DNA of 64,000 bases. Source: Anaeramoeba flamelloides (taxonomy: Eukaryota; Metamonada; Anaeramoebidae). The stretch lies in NCBI GenBank assembly GCA_027625915.1, contig JANTQA010000012.1:8578501-8642500 (forward strand), written 5' to 3'. Shown one piece after another: positions 1 through 11,829 of the stretch (positions are counted from its first letter, which is position 1; each line of letters starts with the position of its first letter). The position numbers and the translations under genes were made by a program. The notes under the pieces are model-generated. The model was not told where the DNA came from and did no database searches. It saw only the letters and a list, made by a program, of their open reading frames with translations.

Positions 1-204
1 AAGAGTTCCTAATAATTCTATGTGCCAGTCAATTTATTATTTTGATTCTTTTGTTTTTCACTTTTTTAAAAAATCAGAATAAGAAAAATGAGATTTTAAC
101 AATAAATTTAAAAAGAGTTGATAATTTGAAAAATTTTTATGAAATAATATTGAACAAATTTTTACTTTTTATTATTATTATTATTATTGAAGAGTGATTA
201 TTTA

Positions 205-700
205 ACAAAATTACCCCAACTACAGTTAGGTTTTTTTTAATTTAAGAAATAAACAGAAAAATAATAAATTTTCTTTTTATTTCTGAAATTTAAAAAAAAC
301 CTCATAACTTTTCCTGAATTTTAAATAATTGCTTAAAATGCAAGATTTTTCTCTATTCTTTAGAATTTTGGAAAAGCACCATTAAATTTTCTTGAGTTTT
401 CTGATTATTTGTAAAATCAATTGATTTTCGTTAGGTTTTTTTTAGTTTTCTATTTAAGTGGAAAATCAATGGATTTTCGTTAGGTTTTTTTTTTATTTTA
501 GAAATAAACCCAAAATTTATTAAAATTTTCTGTTTATTTCATAAAGTAAAAAAAAGCTAGAACAGTTCACAAATAAATAGAAAACCCCAAGAAAACCAAT
601 AGAAAACTTAACAAATAAAATATAAAACCGCAAAAAAACTAGGACACTTAACAGATCACACCCCCCCCCGCCCAAGTAAAACTTATGCACTTGACTGTAC
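205..700. repeat. AT-rich fold-back repeat, family B copy 1
   Basis: A block of short inverted segments built around TTAGGTTTTTTTTA-like strings and their complements, with 'ACCCAAAATTTATTAAAATT' in the middle. The same order of strings recurs at 45418-45960 and, shorter, near 24290-24610 and 46310-46510. The right end carries CACTTGACTGTAC, the complement of GTGCAGTCAAGTG at the start of the copy at 45418, which suggests shared terminal inverted repeats. No coding capacity is visible. The boundaries are approximate. Confidence 0.5.
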
Positions 701-793
701 TTACTAGAAATATTCAACTTTTTTAGATTTTGTTAAAATTATTTATAATGTATGATCGATTATAATAAATTGATAGGTTTTTATTTTAGAAAT

Positions 794-814
794 AATATAT
801 ATATATATATATAT
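794..814. repeat. (TA)n microsatellite
   Basis: Uninterrupted AT dinucleotide run. Similar runs lie near 2560, 21727, 33525, 34258, 37370, 56358 and 61600-61780, and at three places between 63025 and 63560. Confidence 0.9.
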
Positions 815-1597
815 TTATTTATTTATACAAAGAGAAGCAACAGTGATATAAAAACTAGAAATTTAAGAGACTTAAATACAAATAAACGAAAAATTAAATA
901 AATAATATCTTTTAGAGTTTTTTATTTTGTACCACAAGTTTCGAATTGGTTCAAGTTTGTTATTTTTTATTTCAATTTTTTTTTGATTGTAACTAAAATT
1001 CATTTTAATAAAGAGATCTAAATATTTACCCTATTAGATAAAAGAAAAGATACGTTTTTTTTTAAGTTTTAAATTATACTTTATAGATCTCTTTTTATAA
1101 AAGTGTGGGGTTTTGATAAAAAAAAAAATTGGAACTTTTCTATTTGTTTCTTAGCTTTTTTATTTATTTATTTTATATTTTACAAATTTCTCAAATCCTT
1201 TTTTCAAAAAAATAGAGTTAAAGATGTTTACCAAATAGTCCCAACTGAGTTCAATTTTTAATTGAGTAGATATACTTAAACCCTAATTCAGACCACCACT
1301 ATTTTAGTTTAAAATCCCACTGGTTGGATTAAGTTCAGTAATATCTACAGATGATCTACGCACCACAAGAATAAAATTGGTTTAAAAATATAATCAAAAC
1401 AAGTTTTTTAGTTAGAGTAATTTATTTTTCTCCCTTTTAAACTATCAATTTTAATGTTTTTTTTTGAAAAGAAAGTCTCCGATGATAACTATAAAAAGGA
1501 GTTTTAATAAAAAATCAAAAAAACAAAAAAAAACTATTTTAATAGAAAATTCATTTGAAAATAATATATGACAAGTTCAGAACACTAATAAAAGAAT
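815..1597. other. gene-free AT-rich stretch
   Basis: No ORF, RNA gene or clear repeat could be supported here. Only homopolymer tracts and A+T-rich sequence are visible. Confidence 0.5.
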
Positions 1598-2558
1598 TTT
1601 ATTATTTAGTATTCACAATATTAAAGATTAAAATTAAAGTATAATTATTGAAGGCAAATCTTTTAGTTCCCAGTTGTTCAAGTACGAATAAAAAATATCT
1701 AAATAAAATAGTAATATTTGTTGATCTGGCCAAATTAAAAATTATCCATGTATTAAAAAAAAACCAAGAATTTGAGAAAAATCTGCATTTTAGGACAAAT
1801 TTAAAGGATCAAATAATCAATATCATACTTTCAAATTTAAAAATAACATTCTGAAATTAGTTCCAAAACATAGATTAGTAGATAAAAAAATCGATTTTTG
1901 AAAAAAATAAATAATATACGAATTGATTATTTAGACAAATTATTTTCATAATATTGGAAATATATCGATAATATATTTGTCTCATATTATCAAAATTATA
2001 ACTCTCAATTTTTGTATTTTATCTTTATAATTATTCAGTAAATCTTAAAGAATAAAAAAATTGAAAAAATAATAATTTACATGGGTTCGAAATCTTATTT
2101 TTTTTTTTTATTTATTTACAAAGTGAAAGGAGTAATTAAAGAAAAAAAATATTAAAAAATAGAAAAGAGAAGAAGAAAAATAATTCAAATAGTAATAATA
2201 AAAACAAATACTATTATGTATATAACATTATTAAAAACTATCCAATCTCGAATTCACAATACTGACCAAATAAAATGATTATTGATAATAAATATAAATA
2301 CATAATCTGAAATTAATAATTTGTATTCCGTATAAATAAGTGTAGGACACCAGATACCCAAATACATATTACTAAAACTAGGTTTTAATGACTTTAAAGC
2401 CGATAACTTTAACTCGAAACTTTTGATTTAGAAAAAATAATTAAATAAAAAGCCGAAAAGAATAATAGTTAATAATGATTCTTTATCATAAAATAGAATA
2501 AATTATTGCACAATATCCTTTGTTTTCGTTTTTTTTTTTGAGACATTTGAATCATCAG

Positions 2559-2592
<34 letters not shown>

Positions 2593-2615
2593 TTTATCAC
2601 CAATTGTTCACTATT
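1598..2615. mobile_element. degenerate family C transposon copy
   Basis: The interior matches other C copies: the 'AGTAATATTTGTTGATC' block, the 'ATATTGGAAATATAT' block, and a right side with GAGACATTTGAATCAT. The terminal repeats are decayed and the right end is interrupted by a (TA)n run at 2560-2590. The boundaries are estimates from alignment by eye with the copies at 16199 and 32141. Confidence 0.5.
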
Positions 2616-3002
2616 TTAATTATGACGAAAAAAGTTTTGTAACAAAAAAGTAACTTATGGTATTGAAAGAAATATTATGAAAAGAAAAAATTGTAAATAA
2701 TTTTGAAAAGAAAATTATTGTATCAGCCTTTTGACAATTAATTGAAATTGAAAAAATTTTAAAAAGATTTTTTAAAGACGATTCTTTCTTGTTAAAAACA
2801 GGTAAAAAAAACAAAAAATTAAAAAAATGAAGAATGACTTATCTTAAAAAAATGTTATATAAATTTATTTTACTAAATAAAAATAGTGGTTAGGGATTAA
2901 AAATTTTAATTTTTAAAAAGAGGTATCATTTTTAATTCCAATTTAACAAAAATTTCTGAGATTTTTTTTTTCCTCATCTTCATTTATAAAAAAAATGTAT
3001 TT

Positions 3003-6000
3003 TTAGAAATTCCAACTATCCTGAGAATTAGAAAATGACCCCTTTTCTTCATCGTTCGATAAAGAATTCAAATCTGAATTGGATTTTGAAAGAGAATTTG
3101 GGTTTATATTATTGCTAAATTTTAGAGACTTTTCATTTTCTGAATTTGTATCTGAATTTGAATTTAAATCTGAATTTGAAAAAGGATCCGAAGAAATTGA
3201 GGAATTAAAAAAAGAATCTTTATTTGTTGATTCATTTTCATTTTCATTTTCATCTTCATCTTCATTTTTCTTTTCTTTTTCTTTTCCCTTTTTGAAATTA
3301 TTATTATTATTGCTGTTGTTGTTTTGTCCACCATCCGATTGTACATTTTGTTCATTATTTATTTGATCAGAGGATTCATTTTCATCATAATCTGAAAAAG
3401 AGAGATTTGAGGAAGAACTATTTTCATCATCATCATCATCATTATTATAATTTTCTTTTTGTTCTTCTTCCTTTCTATTTTGATTTTCTTCTTGTTCTTG
3501 TTCTTTTATTTCTTCAATTTCTTCCTCTTCAGAATTGATTGTATTAGATGCTGATTCAAGTTCAGATGAAGGTATTGAAGATGATATTGATAAGGGTACA
3601 TGCTTAGAATTTTGTTTTGATTGTGATTGTGGTTGTGGTTGTGATTGTGATTGTGATTGTGACTCTTTTGAATCAACTTTATCAATTTTAAAACTGTCTT
3701 CGGATTCGTTTGAGAACATTCCATGTATTGATGATCGTTCGATTTCTGAACTCAGCCTTAGGGGTTTCTTGTGGAATTGTTGATGTGTGCTCTCATTAGT
3801 AACATCTTCATCTGTGATTTCATTAATTATATTTTTATTAAATTTCTCAATTTGATTATAATTTTTAGAATTTTCAAAAGTATCCGAAGAAAACTGAGAA
3901 TATTGCTGTGCTGTAGATTGAATATTTAAAGAAGAACTTGAAATTAATGTTTTTTTTTTTTTAAATTTTTTATTACCATTTTTTTGAGAATGTTTCTTTG
4001 TATTTACATTTTGATGGTCAACACCGCCTTCCAAAGGATCTTTGAATAATGAAGGATTTAACAATTTTTTCAGATAATTCCTTATTGAACCCCAAATTAA
4101 ATCAGGCTTACCACCAGTTTCCCCTCTTTTTTTTGCTTCAAAGAAGTATGTTATTGAAGAAATAATCAAATCTCTATCTTCTTTAGATTCGGAAACAAGT
4201 ATAAGAGCATCTGGATTTTGAGAAAAATTCATAAAATTATTGGGCTTATCCTTTTTTTGAAATAAGCTCTTTTTCTTACCATAGCTGTTTCCAAAACCCA
4301 CAATTTTTATTAATTTATCATTATTTCCCACAGTCTGTACACCAAAATGATTGTTGTAATAAAAAATTTTAGGTTTTTTTTTTGAAAATCCTATCTTAAT
4401 ATAATCTTGTTGAATTTGAAGATATCCTGCAATAAAGGGTAATTCGCGGGGTACAACCATAGACACTAGAAAGATTACACTAGAATGGGCATAATACCCC
4501 TTAATTGAATTGTAAATGATAGAAAATTGCGTATCTATAATTTCGTTTTCCAACTTGTTTGTTTTGTTGATTTTAATCTTCTTCTTCTTCTTCTTCTTCT
4601 TATTATTATTTTTATTATTGTTGCGTGTATTTCTTTTGTTTCTACTTTGATTTTTGAATAGATATTGCTTAACTAGTTTTAATTTCTCTTTATCAAATAC
4701 TATTTTATCTAAATCGTTTCTAATCGTTTCCCAACTGGACAGGTGCATATTTAAATTGCTATTTAAAGAAAGGTAATTTGGTAAAATTGTAGTATCAATT
4801 ACTTGAGGATCTAAAAAATTTACTTTTGGGTTGATTCCAATTAGATTGGAATTGCCCGTATTTTGGTTATATATTAAAAATAAAAAACAAATAATCCTTT
4901 TGGCTGCTAATTTAAATGGCTTTAAAGCACAAAAGGTCATGGTTTTCTGATTTACTAGATAAATTCTTTGATCATCACTCTTGTCAATATAGAGTTTTAA
5001 GTGCCTTTCTGACCATTTAGACTGGAAAACATTTAATTCGTTCACAAAGGAGAGATAAATACCCCTTTTCGTAAAGTTTAACGTTGCAAAGCCCTCGTTC
5101 GCTTCTTGTGGGAACCACGCATACAATCTTATGATTGCACTGCCAACCCTTGCCAAATTTTTTGCTCTTATCCATGCAATTCCATATTTTTTCATCAAGG
5201 GCTCAATTTGAGTATAAATATTTGGGGATAATAAAGTCAAATCAATTCTTTTCCAATTATTATAATAATTTAGATAAAAAAAGTTCTCAAATAAATTCCT
5301 ATCCTTTGTATCTAAATATTTTTCTATTAAAATTGATAAAATATTTTGACTAAAAAAAGATGAGTGCTCGCTAATAATCACTTGTTCCAACCTCACATTA
5401 TCATATATTTTTTTTTGATCATCTTTTTCTTCTTGATTTTTCAATTCATTTAGAAAATTTAGGTAAAATGGATCTTTGGTTTTAATATTCTTGTTTTGTT
5501 TTTTTTTACTTTTTTTAGATCCCAGAGTAGACGTAATTTTTTTTTTTTTTTTTAATTCTAACTGTCTTTTTTGAATGTATATTTTTTCTTTTAAAAATTG
5601 GATTTTTTTTTTTTCTCTTTCAATTTGCTCTTTAATAGATCGGATTTTCTGTTTTTTTTCATCACTTAAACTATTTTTTGATTTTGAGATATTGTTTTGA
5701 TTTGAGGATTTCTTTTCATTTTCAGAAGAACTATTTTCCTGATTGTTCTGATCTTCTTGATTATCTTCTTCTTCTTGTTCTTGTTCTTGTTCTTCTTTTT
5801 CGCTTTCGGATTTATTGTCACTTTCCTTTTCACTTTTAGATCCGCTTGTAGATTTTTTTTTTGAACTGGAGCTTTTTAAAGAATCTTCATCTTCATCATT
5901 CACTTTATCATCCATAGATTCATTAACTGAATCAAAAGATGGCGAGGATATGCTTTCTGAAGAATTTGAAGAATCATTTATTTCAGAGTCATGTTTAATT

Positions 6001-6881
6001 AGACTCATTTCCTCCACTAACTTAAGAGCAAACTTGTTTGAGATTTTTAATGCAAAATTTTTATATAAGCCATCAATTTTTTCAGTTTTTTTTTCTTCTT
6101 GATCTTTTATTTCATTTTCATTTTCTTTTTCATTTTCTTTTTCTTTTTCTTTTTCTTTTTCTTTTTTATTGACTTTCTTTGTCCTGTTCTTGTTTTTTTT
6201 CTTTTTTTCATTGTAATTTTTCTTCTCCACTTTAAATAAACTACAAATTTGATCAATAAACGAAGAAATAAATTCGTATTGATTTTGCTGAACTTTTTTC
6301 ATTTCTTTGTTTGGGGTTTTAAACAACTTTTTTTTACGAGACCAAAATGGGTTTTGGAAAAGATTTTTTTCTAATTCTTCCCCTAAAATTAAAGCCTTTG
6401 GTATTTCGTTTGTGCTTATTGTTCTAATTTTGTTTTTTTTGTCTTCAAAAGATCCATTCGTTTCAATGTATTCGATCATTTTGAGAAAACAAAAACAAAT
6501 AGTGCCAAATTTTGCTCTGAGGGTGTGTGATATTTCAAACAATTGGCTATTTTTGAATTTAAAACACTTTTCGAGGATAAAATGATAAGTGGAATAATTC
6601 TCAGATAATTGTAATTGCTTCATCGTAATTGGTTTAATTTTGATTTTTTCAGTTGGAACAACTAAATTACAAATACAAATCAAATTTAGATCTAAATTGT
6701 CAAAAAATTTCTCCATTGTTAGTTCGGGTGTCTGGAAGATCTTTTTGGCGATCCCAAAACTTCGTTCAAACCGATGGAGTAACAATAATTTTTCTGTGCA
6801 CTCATAACAGTAATTTAGTAGTGGTGTTTCCTTGCCAAAGTGCCTTTCCAACTTTGTTGTTGGGATTTCAATTTTTGTCAT
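3003..6881 (-). CDS. orphan 1,292-residue low-complexity protein with two PH-like segments
   Basis: One uninterrupted reading frame with no introns, ending in TAA. Folded-looking parts are an N-terminal Cys/Phe/Leu-rich region (about 1-220), a middle region (about 490-740) and a region at about 795-935. The second and third each contain a run of alternating hydrophobic strands ending in a helix (about 597-672 and 818-916), the usual outline of a PH-like fold. Between them lie a KEKE stretch (240-257), an acidic Ser/Glu stretch (300-400), a probable coiled coil (403-446) and a poly-Lys run near 760. The C-terminal 330 residues are disordered and rich in S, N, Q and E, with an SQ repeat near 1090. 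The layout suggests a cytoplasmic scaffold, possibly membrane or cytoskeleton associated, but that is inference. I do not recognise the family. The initiator is the first ATG of the frame. Confidence 0.8.
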   Translation of the reverse strand: MTKIEIPTTKLERHFGKETPLLNYCYECTEKLLLLHRFERSFGIAKKIFQTPELTMEKFFDNLDLNLICICNLVVPTEKIKIKPITMKQLQLSENYSTYHFILEKCFKFKNSQLFEISHTLRAKFGTICFCFLKMIEYIETNGSFEDKKNKIRTISTNEIPKALILGEELEKNLFQNPFWSRKKKLFKTPNKEMKKVQQNQYEFISSFIDQICSLFKVEKKNYNEKKKKNKNRTKKVNKKEKEKEKEKENEKENENEIKDQEEKKTEKIDGLYKNFALKISNKFALKLVEEMSLIKHDSEINDSSNSSESISSPSFDSVNESMDDKVNDEDEDSLKSSSSKKKSTSGSKSEKESDNKSESEKEEQEQEQEEEDNQEDQNNQENSSSENEKKSSNQNNISKSKNSLSDEKKQKIRSIKEQIEREKKKIQFLKEKIYIQKRQLELKKKKKITSTLGSKKSKKKQNKNIKTKDPFYLNFLNELKNQEEKDDQKKIYDNVRLEQVIISEHSSFFSQNILSILIEKYLDTKDRNLFENFFYLNYYNNWKRIDLTLLSPNIYTQIEPLMKKYGIAWIRAKNLARVGSAIIRLYAWFPQEANEGFATLNFTKRGIYLSFVNELNVFQSKWSERHLKLYIDKSDDQRIYLVNQKTMTFCALKPFKLAAKRIICFLFLIYNQNTGNSNLIGINPKVNFLDPQVIDTTILPNYLSLNSNLNMHLSSWETIRNDLDKIVFDKEKLKLVKQYLFKNQSRNKRNTRNNNKNNNKKKKKKKKIKINKTNKLENEIIDTQFSIIYNSIKGYYAHSSVIFLVSMVVPRELPFIAGYLQIQQDYIKIGFSKKKPKIFYYNNHFGVQTVGNNDKLIKIVGFGNSYGKKKSLFQKKDKPNNFMNFSQNPDALILVSESKEDRDLIISSITYFFEAKKRGETGGKPDLIWGSIRNYLKKLLNPSLFKDPLEGGVDHQNVNTKKHSQKNGNKKFKKKKTLISSSSLNIQSTAQQYSQFSSDTFENSKNYNQIEKFNKNIINEITDEDVTNESTHQQFHKKPLRLSSEIERSSIHGMFSNESEDSFKIDKVDSKESQSQSQSQPQPQSQSKQNSKHVPLSISSSIPSSELESASNTINSEEEEIEEIKEQEQEENQNRKEEEQKENYNNDDDDDENSSSSNLSFSDYDENESSDQINNEQNVQSDGGQNNNSNNNNNFKKGKEKEKKNEDEDENENENESTNKDSFFNSSISSDPFSNSDLNSNSDTNSENEKSLKFSNNINPNSLSKSNSDLNSLSNDEEKGSFSNSQDSWNF

Positions 6882-7619
6882 TCAAGTTTGGTAACTGGAA
6901 TTTTTTTTTCTTTTTTCTTTTTTCGTGAGGAAGGGCAAACAACAAAAAGAAAAGAAGTTTGTTATATTTTGAGAAAAGAATAAAATAAAATTGATTAAAC
7001 AGGAAGTTGATAAAAAAAAATGAATTCTTTTTTTGCTATCTGGCTATCAAAAATTAATACAATTTTAATGCTAATTGTGATTTTAAAAACATCGACACAA
7101 ATTTTGTTTCTCAAATAAAACTTTTCCAAATTTCCTTTTTTCATCCAAATTATTTCTTTTAACTTTTGGAGAATTTTATTGTGAAAAACACCTGATTTCT
7201 TAATTATTTGTATATTGAAAATCAATAGTGTTGTTAAAAAACAAGAATAAAATTGTTCCTAAATTTACCCCTAATTAAGGTTTATATTGTTAGAATACAA
7301 AATTTATTTGTTTTCAAATTTAACTCAAACAAAAAATTGGGATATGAGGTCTGAAGTAAAGTTTATGATTGTCTATTTAATTTTAATAACCAAATCAATT
7401 CTGGCTGAAAATAAGTTTTAAATTTGATTTTTTCAACATAATTCTTTTGGCAAACAATTGTATCCAATAATATTTTCGATGATTAACTTGATTTTGAGTT
7501 GTTTAAATTTAGAATAGATTAGTAACCTAGATTATTTCTTTTTTCCAAAAGGTAATAGATCAATTATTTTCAGAACTAGAATACAATTAAACTTGAGATA
7601 GAAACTTCATTTATTAACT
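6882..7619. other. upstream spacer with a partial family H duplication
   Basis: Upstream side of the gene on the minus strand. Bases about 7505-7619 resemble the first 110 bases of the H element that follows (AGGTAATAGA, then ATACAATTAAAC, then AACTTCATTT), so the left end of H is locally duplicated. Nothing else is recognisable. Confidence 0.5.
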
Positions 7620-8846
7620 TTAAGGCACTCTTAACTCTGATTTATTTTTTTTCCCAAAGGTAATAGAGTAATTATTTACTTAAGGATACAATTAAACCCG
7701 ATATGCAACTTCATTTGTCAACTTTAGAGAAATGAATAATGATTTTTAAAAGATTTCATTTTCCCAATTATATTTTCAGTCAAAAGATCTGATCCTTTTT
7801 TGTTGGGTTTTTAGATCAAATTAGAAAAATAAAAATTTTACCAAAATTATTTAATTTTGAAGAAATATCACTTTTTGACATTACAGAGAGTTTTTTTGAA
7901 CAATTAACCTTGTGTCTTTAATCTTATTTTAAAAATACAATAAAAATAAATCAAATATTGTATCCTTGAAGATTTAAAAAAATTTGAAATTGTATTTTAT
8001 TCACAAATACTAATTAAATTTCTTGAAATTTAAAAGACTTGCCAGTATACTTTTTCAAATATCAAGAGTATAAAAAGTAACTTTTTGGATTAAAATCAGT
8101 TATTTGATAATATTTATGTATTTTTTTTTTTTTATTAGAAATAAGTATTTGAATTGTTTTATTTGTTGTAAAATCTTTACAAAATTGAGAAATAATTGTA
8201 AAGTCTATTTGATACATTTAATCTTTGGGTTGTTAATTACTTTCTGAAATAATTAAGATTGGACTTTTAATTATTGATTATAAACTATCAAATTAGAAAT
8301 ATTCCTCGAGATTATAAGTTGAATTTTACAAGTTGTAAAAAAGTATTTCGGGATAATTTTTAATTTGATTGTTTGGTTCTTTTTCTCAGATTTTTTCATT
8401 CAAAAATGAGAAAAAATAGATTTGGTCTGTTCTTTGAATCAAAAAATTATATTTTTTACAAGTTTAAAATAATTATTGTATTTTTTTTTTTGAGATTAAG
8501 TAGATTTTTGAAACTTAGTTATTTTAGGACTTAGTGGTTTTATTTTCTATAGTGTATTTTAGTACACTTCCTTTACCTGCAATAAGAATTCAATCTTATT
8601 TCAAAGAAAATATTTTTTTTTGAATAATTCAGAAATATGTTGGATTTTGAACTTTTCAAAAATGAGAAAAATAGATCAGACTTTTTAAAAACAATAATTC
8701 ATTTTTGAAAAATTGTTTTAACAGTAAGTTTCATCTTGTAGTTATCAGATTTTTACTTTATTATTCAATTTCAAGATACGGTAAAAATTTTTTTAATTTG
8801 TTAGTAAATTGAGTGATAGATTTTTTTTAGTTTACTAGCCCCTTAA
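7620..8846. mobile_element. family H non-autonomous DNA element, copy 1
   Basis: About 1.23 kb, bounded by TTAA at both ends, with short inverted termini (TTAAGGCACTCTTAAC at the left; complement TTTAAGGGGCTAGTAAAC at the right). A co-linear copy of the same length is at 47117-48346, which fixes both ends. No transposase or other long ORF is present, so mobilisation in trans is inferred. Confidence 0.75.
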
Positions 8847-9153
8847 ACGAATGAGCGATCATTTTGAAGATATACCAGTGTTTAATAGTGTAAGTAGATT
8901 TTTCTAATTTTCAGTGCCACAATACAGATAAATTTAGAAATATTTGGTAAAATTTTAACTTCAATTTCCCATTTTGTAATCTCATATCTCAACTTTTAAA
9001 ACAACTCAAGAGAAAGAACTTTTTGAAACACAACCAATTTAACAAAGTTTTTTAACATTTAAAAGAATAAAATACTTTCTTCACAGCTTGTGTAAAACAA
9101 TTAGTAAAACTGAAAAATGAAGTGAAAATTTTCAGATATTTATTTGAATTTAT
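8847..9153. other. gene-free spacer
   Basis: No gene or defined repeat could be supported. The right part (AAATGAAGTGAAAATTTTC) resembles the arm sequence of the fold-back at 20015-20182. Confidence 0.4.
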
Positions 9154-9660
9154 CAGTATCGTTGGGAAAAAAATGCCGGAAATGAAAAAAATCCCAGACA
9201 AGATTTATAATTGTGAATATTAATAAAATTTTTGTGTAATTTCATTTATTTAGAATCAAATCCTAATAATAAATAACCAATTTTTTTATGAGATACTAAA
9301 AAAACTACCGAAAGCTCATCAAAGTGGGGTATCTCTAGAATACTCGAGTAATTGTTTGATAGCCTAAGTAGATCAACTTTTTTTTTGTAAAAACAATAGA
9401 GTTTTATGGAGGTTAACTAGAGTTTGGAAAATGATAATTTTTATTCTTGTTTTTTGATTGATAGAATGGTGTTTTGAGCAAGTTTAATTTCATTAATCAT
9501 CATTCTAATGAGTGAGTTAGTTGTAATTTTTAAAAATTTGATTCTTAAAAAAAGGATTTGATTGTAAATAAATGAAATTACTCAAAAATTTTACTAATAT
9601 TCACAATTAAAAATTTTGTCTGGTATTATTTTCAGGTCCGGTATTTTTTTCAATACTTTA
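9154..9660. repeat. fold-back element with about 110-bp arms
   Basis: The left arm (to about 9270) and right arm (from about 9552) are inverted copies: TAATTGTGAATATTA at the left faces TAATATTCACAATTA at the right, and AGAATCAAATCC faces GGATTTGATTGT. About 280 bp of unpaired sequence lies between. There is no ORF. The target duplication is not clear. Confidence 0.75.
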
Positions 9661-10352
9661 TACTAATATATTCACAAAAATGTTTTTGATTTTTTTGTTC
9701 ACTTAACTATTTTTGAAAATGTTTTTATAGCCTTTAGATAATGAATATTATTGTTCTAAATTCTCAGAAAACTGGGAAATTAGGTGGAAACATTACTTGT
9801 TGGTAAAATAATGTTTTAAAAGTCGGTTGACAGAGGTGCTAAAAAATAGAAATTGAACCAAAAAAGTTAAAAAAATTATGGTAAATTTATCAGTATTGAA
9901 AATTTGAAATCAAAGGAAGGTGCATTACCCTATAGGTGTAAAAGTGTTAAAGTAAATCAGAGTTAAATCTTTAATTGTTCAATTTTTTGATATTTTTCTT
10001 TTTTGAATTTTTGGTTTTATTACTAGTATATGGAATATAATGGAGATAATAATTCAGCTGTTTATCTTTTTTTCCAATTCAACAATAGTACTTTCATTGT
10101 GAACTGCGAGTTTACTCTCTATATAATAGTATATAATATAAACAAATAAACAGAGATCCACTAAGCTAAAAATTTTATTTGTTTATGAAATTGGGACAAA
10201 AAATTTCTTTCTCTTTTTTTCTAATAGAGTTCACAAATTATTATCTACTTCTTTGAAAAAATTGGCGTTTAAAAGAAAAAAAAGGAATATGATGTGAAAT
10301 TTATTGTATTAATTCTACAAATACAAACAAGAAAAGAAAAAGATTTACATAA
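9661..10352. other. gene-free spacer
   Basis: A+T-rich sequence without a supportable gene, RNA or clear repeat. Confidence 0.4.
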
Positions 10353-10553
10353 TACAGTTATCTTCACTTTTAAAACACAAACTTTCAAGGAAAATTCGGT
10401 ACAAAAAAAATCTCAAATTAATGTATATTTCTTTAGAATTTTTTTTTCACAAATAATTTTACTAGAATCCAAATTCTGTATCTTAATTTTGGAATTTTAT
10501 TTTGTATCTTGATTTTGGTTCAAAGTTTGGCCTTTTAAATGAAACAGGCTGTA
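10353..10553. mobile_element. 201-bp Tc1/mariner-like MITE, copy 1
   Basis: Bounded by TA. The left end TACAGTTATCTTCACTTTTA and the complement of the right end (TACAGCCTGTTTCATTTAAA) are imperfect inverted repeats that continue through ACAAACTTTCAA. The copy at 28754-28954 has exactly the same length and organisation. TA flanks and CAG-starting termini are typical of Tc1/mariner elements. There is no coding sequence. Confidence 0.8.
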
Positions 10554-11436
10554 ATACCTGAAAGGGGGGAGGGCAAAAAAAAATAATGTAAAAATTGGAG
10601 AAAAAATGTAAAAAAATCCCAAATAAAGAACATAGACAATGAAGATGATTTATCCCTAGAGGATTTTATGATTATAATAGACTTTGAGAAAATCATAAAT
10701 TGTTATTCTTGGATCCCCAGAAGATATGAAATTTAGGTGATTTTCATTTTTGAAACTTTTTAGCCAGATATTCTTCACAAAAATCAATTATTTAATTACC
10801 ATACAATAAATCAAGTGGGGTAGTAAAGAAAAGAATTCATATCGAAAATGATTTTTTCTCAAGAAACTCCCGCCAAAAAAAAAAATAATAATAATTAAAC
10901 TTAATTTCATAATAAATTACCCAATTTTTTTTTGTTTATTTTATAATTTTTATTTTATTTATAAATGAAAAAGAATTATTTCTTGTGTATAAAATGAATA
11001 TTAATTTTTTTTTTTTTTTTTTATTATAATAGATAACTTCAATTTCTGACAATACTTATTTTCAAAAATTTGATTTTTAATTAGCCAATGATTTTGAAAT
11101 GGGGTTTACATCTTTTCAAGATTCAATTTAAATAACTTTACATTAATATTTTTATTCTTTTTTTTTTTTTTTTTACCTGTTAATAAATAAAAATAGGTAT
11201 TTTTACAGTGTTTTTGATTTTTTAATTTTTTTTACTTTAATACTTATTTTAAGTCAAATAAATCAAAAAAAAGTTTTTTTACTTGGACTTTTCCTTGCTT
11301 TATTTAAATGTTAACAAGAGTTCTGGTATATAATTTTATTTCTAAAAAATAACAAAATGAAAGTTAAAATTCTTTGTACTTTTCAATAGATCAAAAAATT
11401 GAAAAGACTTGATAACTATCTAAAACAAGGCTGATT
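10554..11436. other. gene-free spacer with long T tracts
   Basis: Several T runs of 12-17 bases and short A/T tracts. No gene or named repeat could be supported. Confidence 0.4.
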
Positions 11437-11825
11437 TGGAGGGGTGCAGGGTTCAAAACAGTGTTTTTTTGTGCTTTTTACACCAATAGAGATTATGAAA
11501 AAACATTTAAATTTCAAATTTTTCCTAATTTGTGGAATTGCACCTAATCAGATTCTCAATTATAAGTTGACATTAAATGTCAAAACACAGCTTTTTTTGT
11601 TCTAAGTACAGAATTATCTAGTTTCAAATAATAAACTTTGAAAAATCAAGTCCACCCAAAAAGGGAAGTATCGTGAAAAATATTCAGAACTTAGAATTAA
11701 GAATCTGATTAGGTAAAATTTTACAAATTCTAAAAAAAAAATGAACTTTAATTGTAGTTGATAATCTCAATTGACAAAGAGTACACGTCCACAGTGTTTT
11801 GAAAAATACAACCCTCACTTTGAAT
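11437..11825. repeat. fold-back element with about 150-bp arms
   Basis: The left arm (11437 to about 11590) pairs with the right arm (about 11680 to 11825): GGGTTCAAAACAGTG faces CAGTGTTTTGAAAAATACAACCC, and CCTAATCAGATTCT faces AGAATCTGATTAGG exactly. The centre is about 90 bp. There is no ORF. A transcript from either strand would form a long imperfect hairpin. Confidence 0.8.
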
Positions 11826-11829
11826 TTTT

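Noticed and set aside
2084-2095. GGTTCGAAATC resembling a tRNA B box followed by a T run
   Set aside because: No A box, acceptor stem or cloverleaf can be built around it; it lies inside a family C relic.
3079-3366. Plus-strand ORFs over the 1,292-residue gene (also 3535-3783, 5815-6102, 6307-6585, 6653-6928)
   Set aside because: Complementary shadows of low-complexity S/E/N/Q coding sequence.
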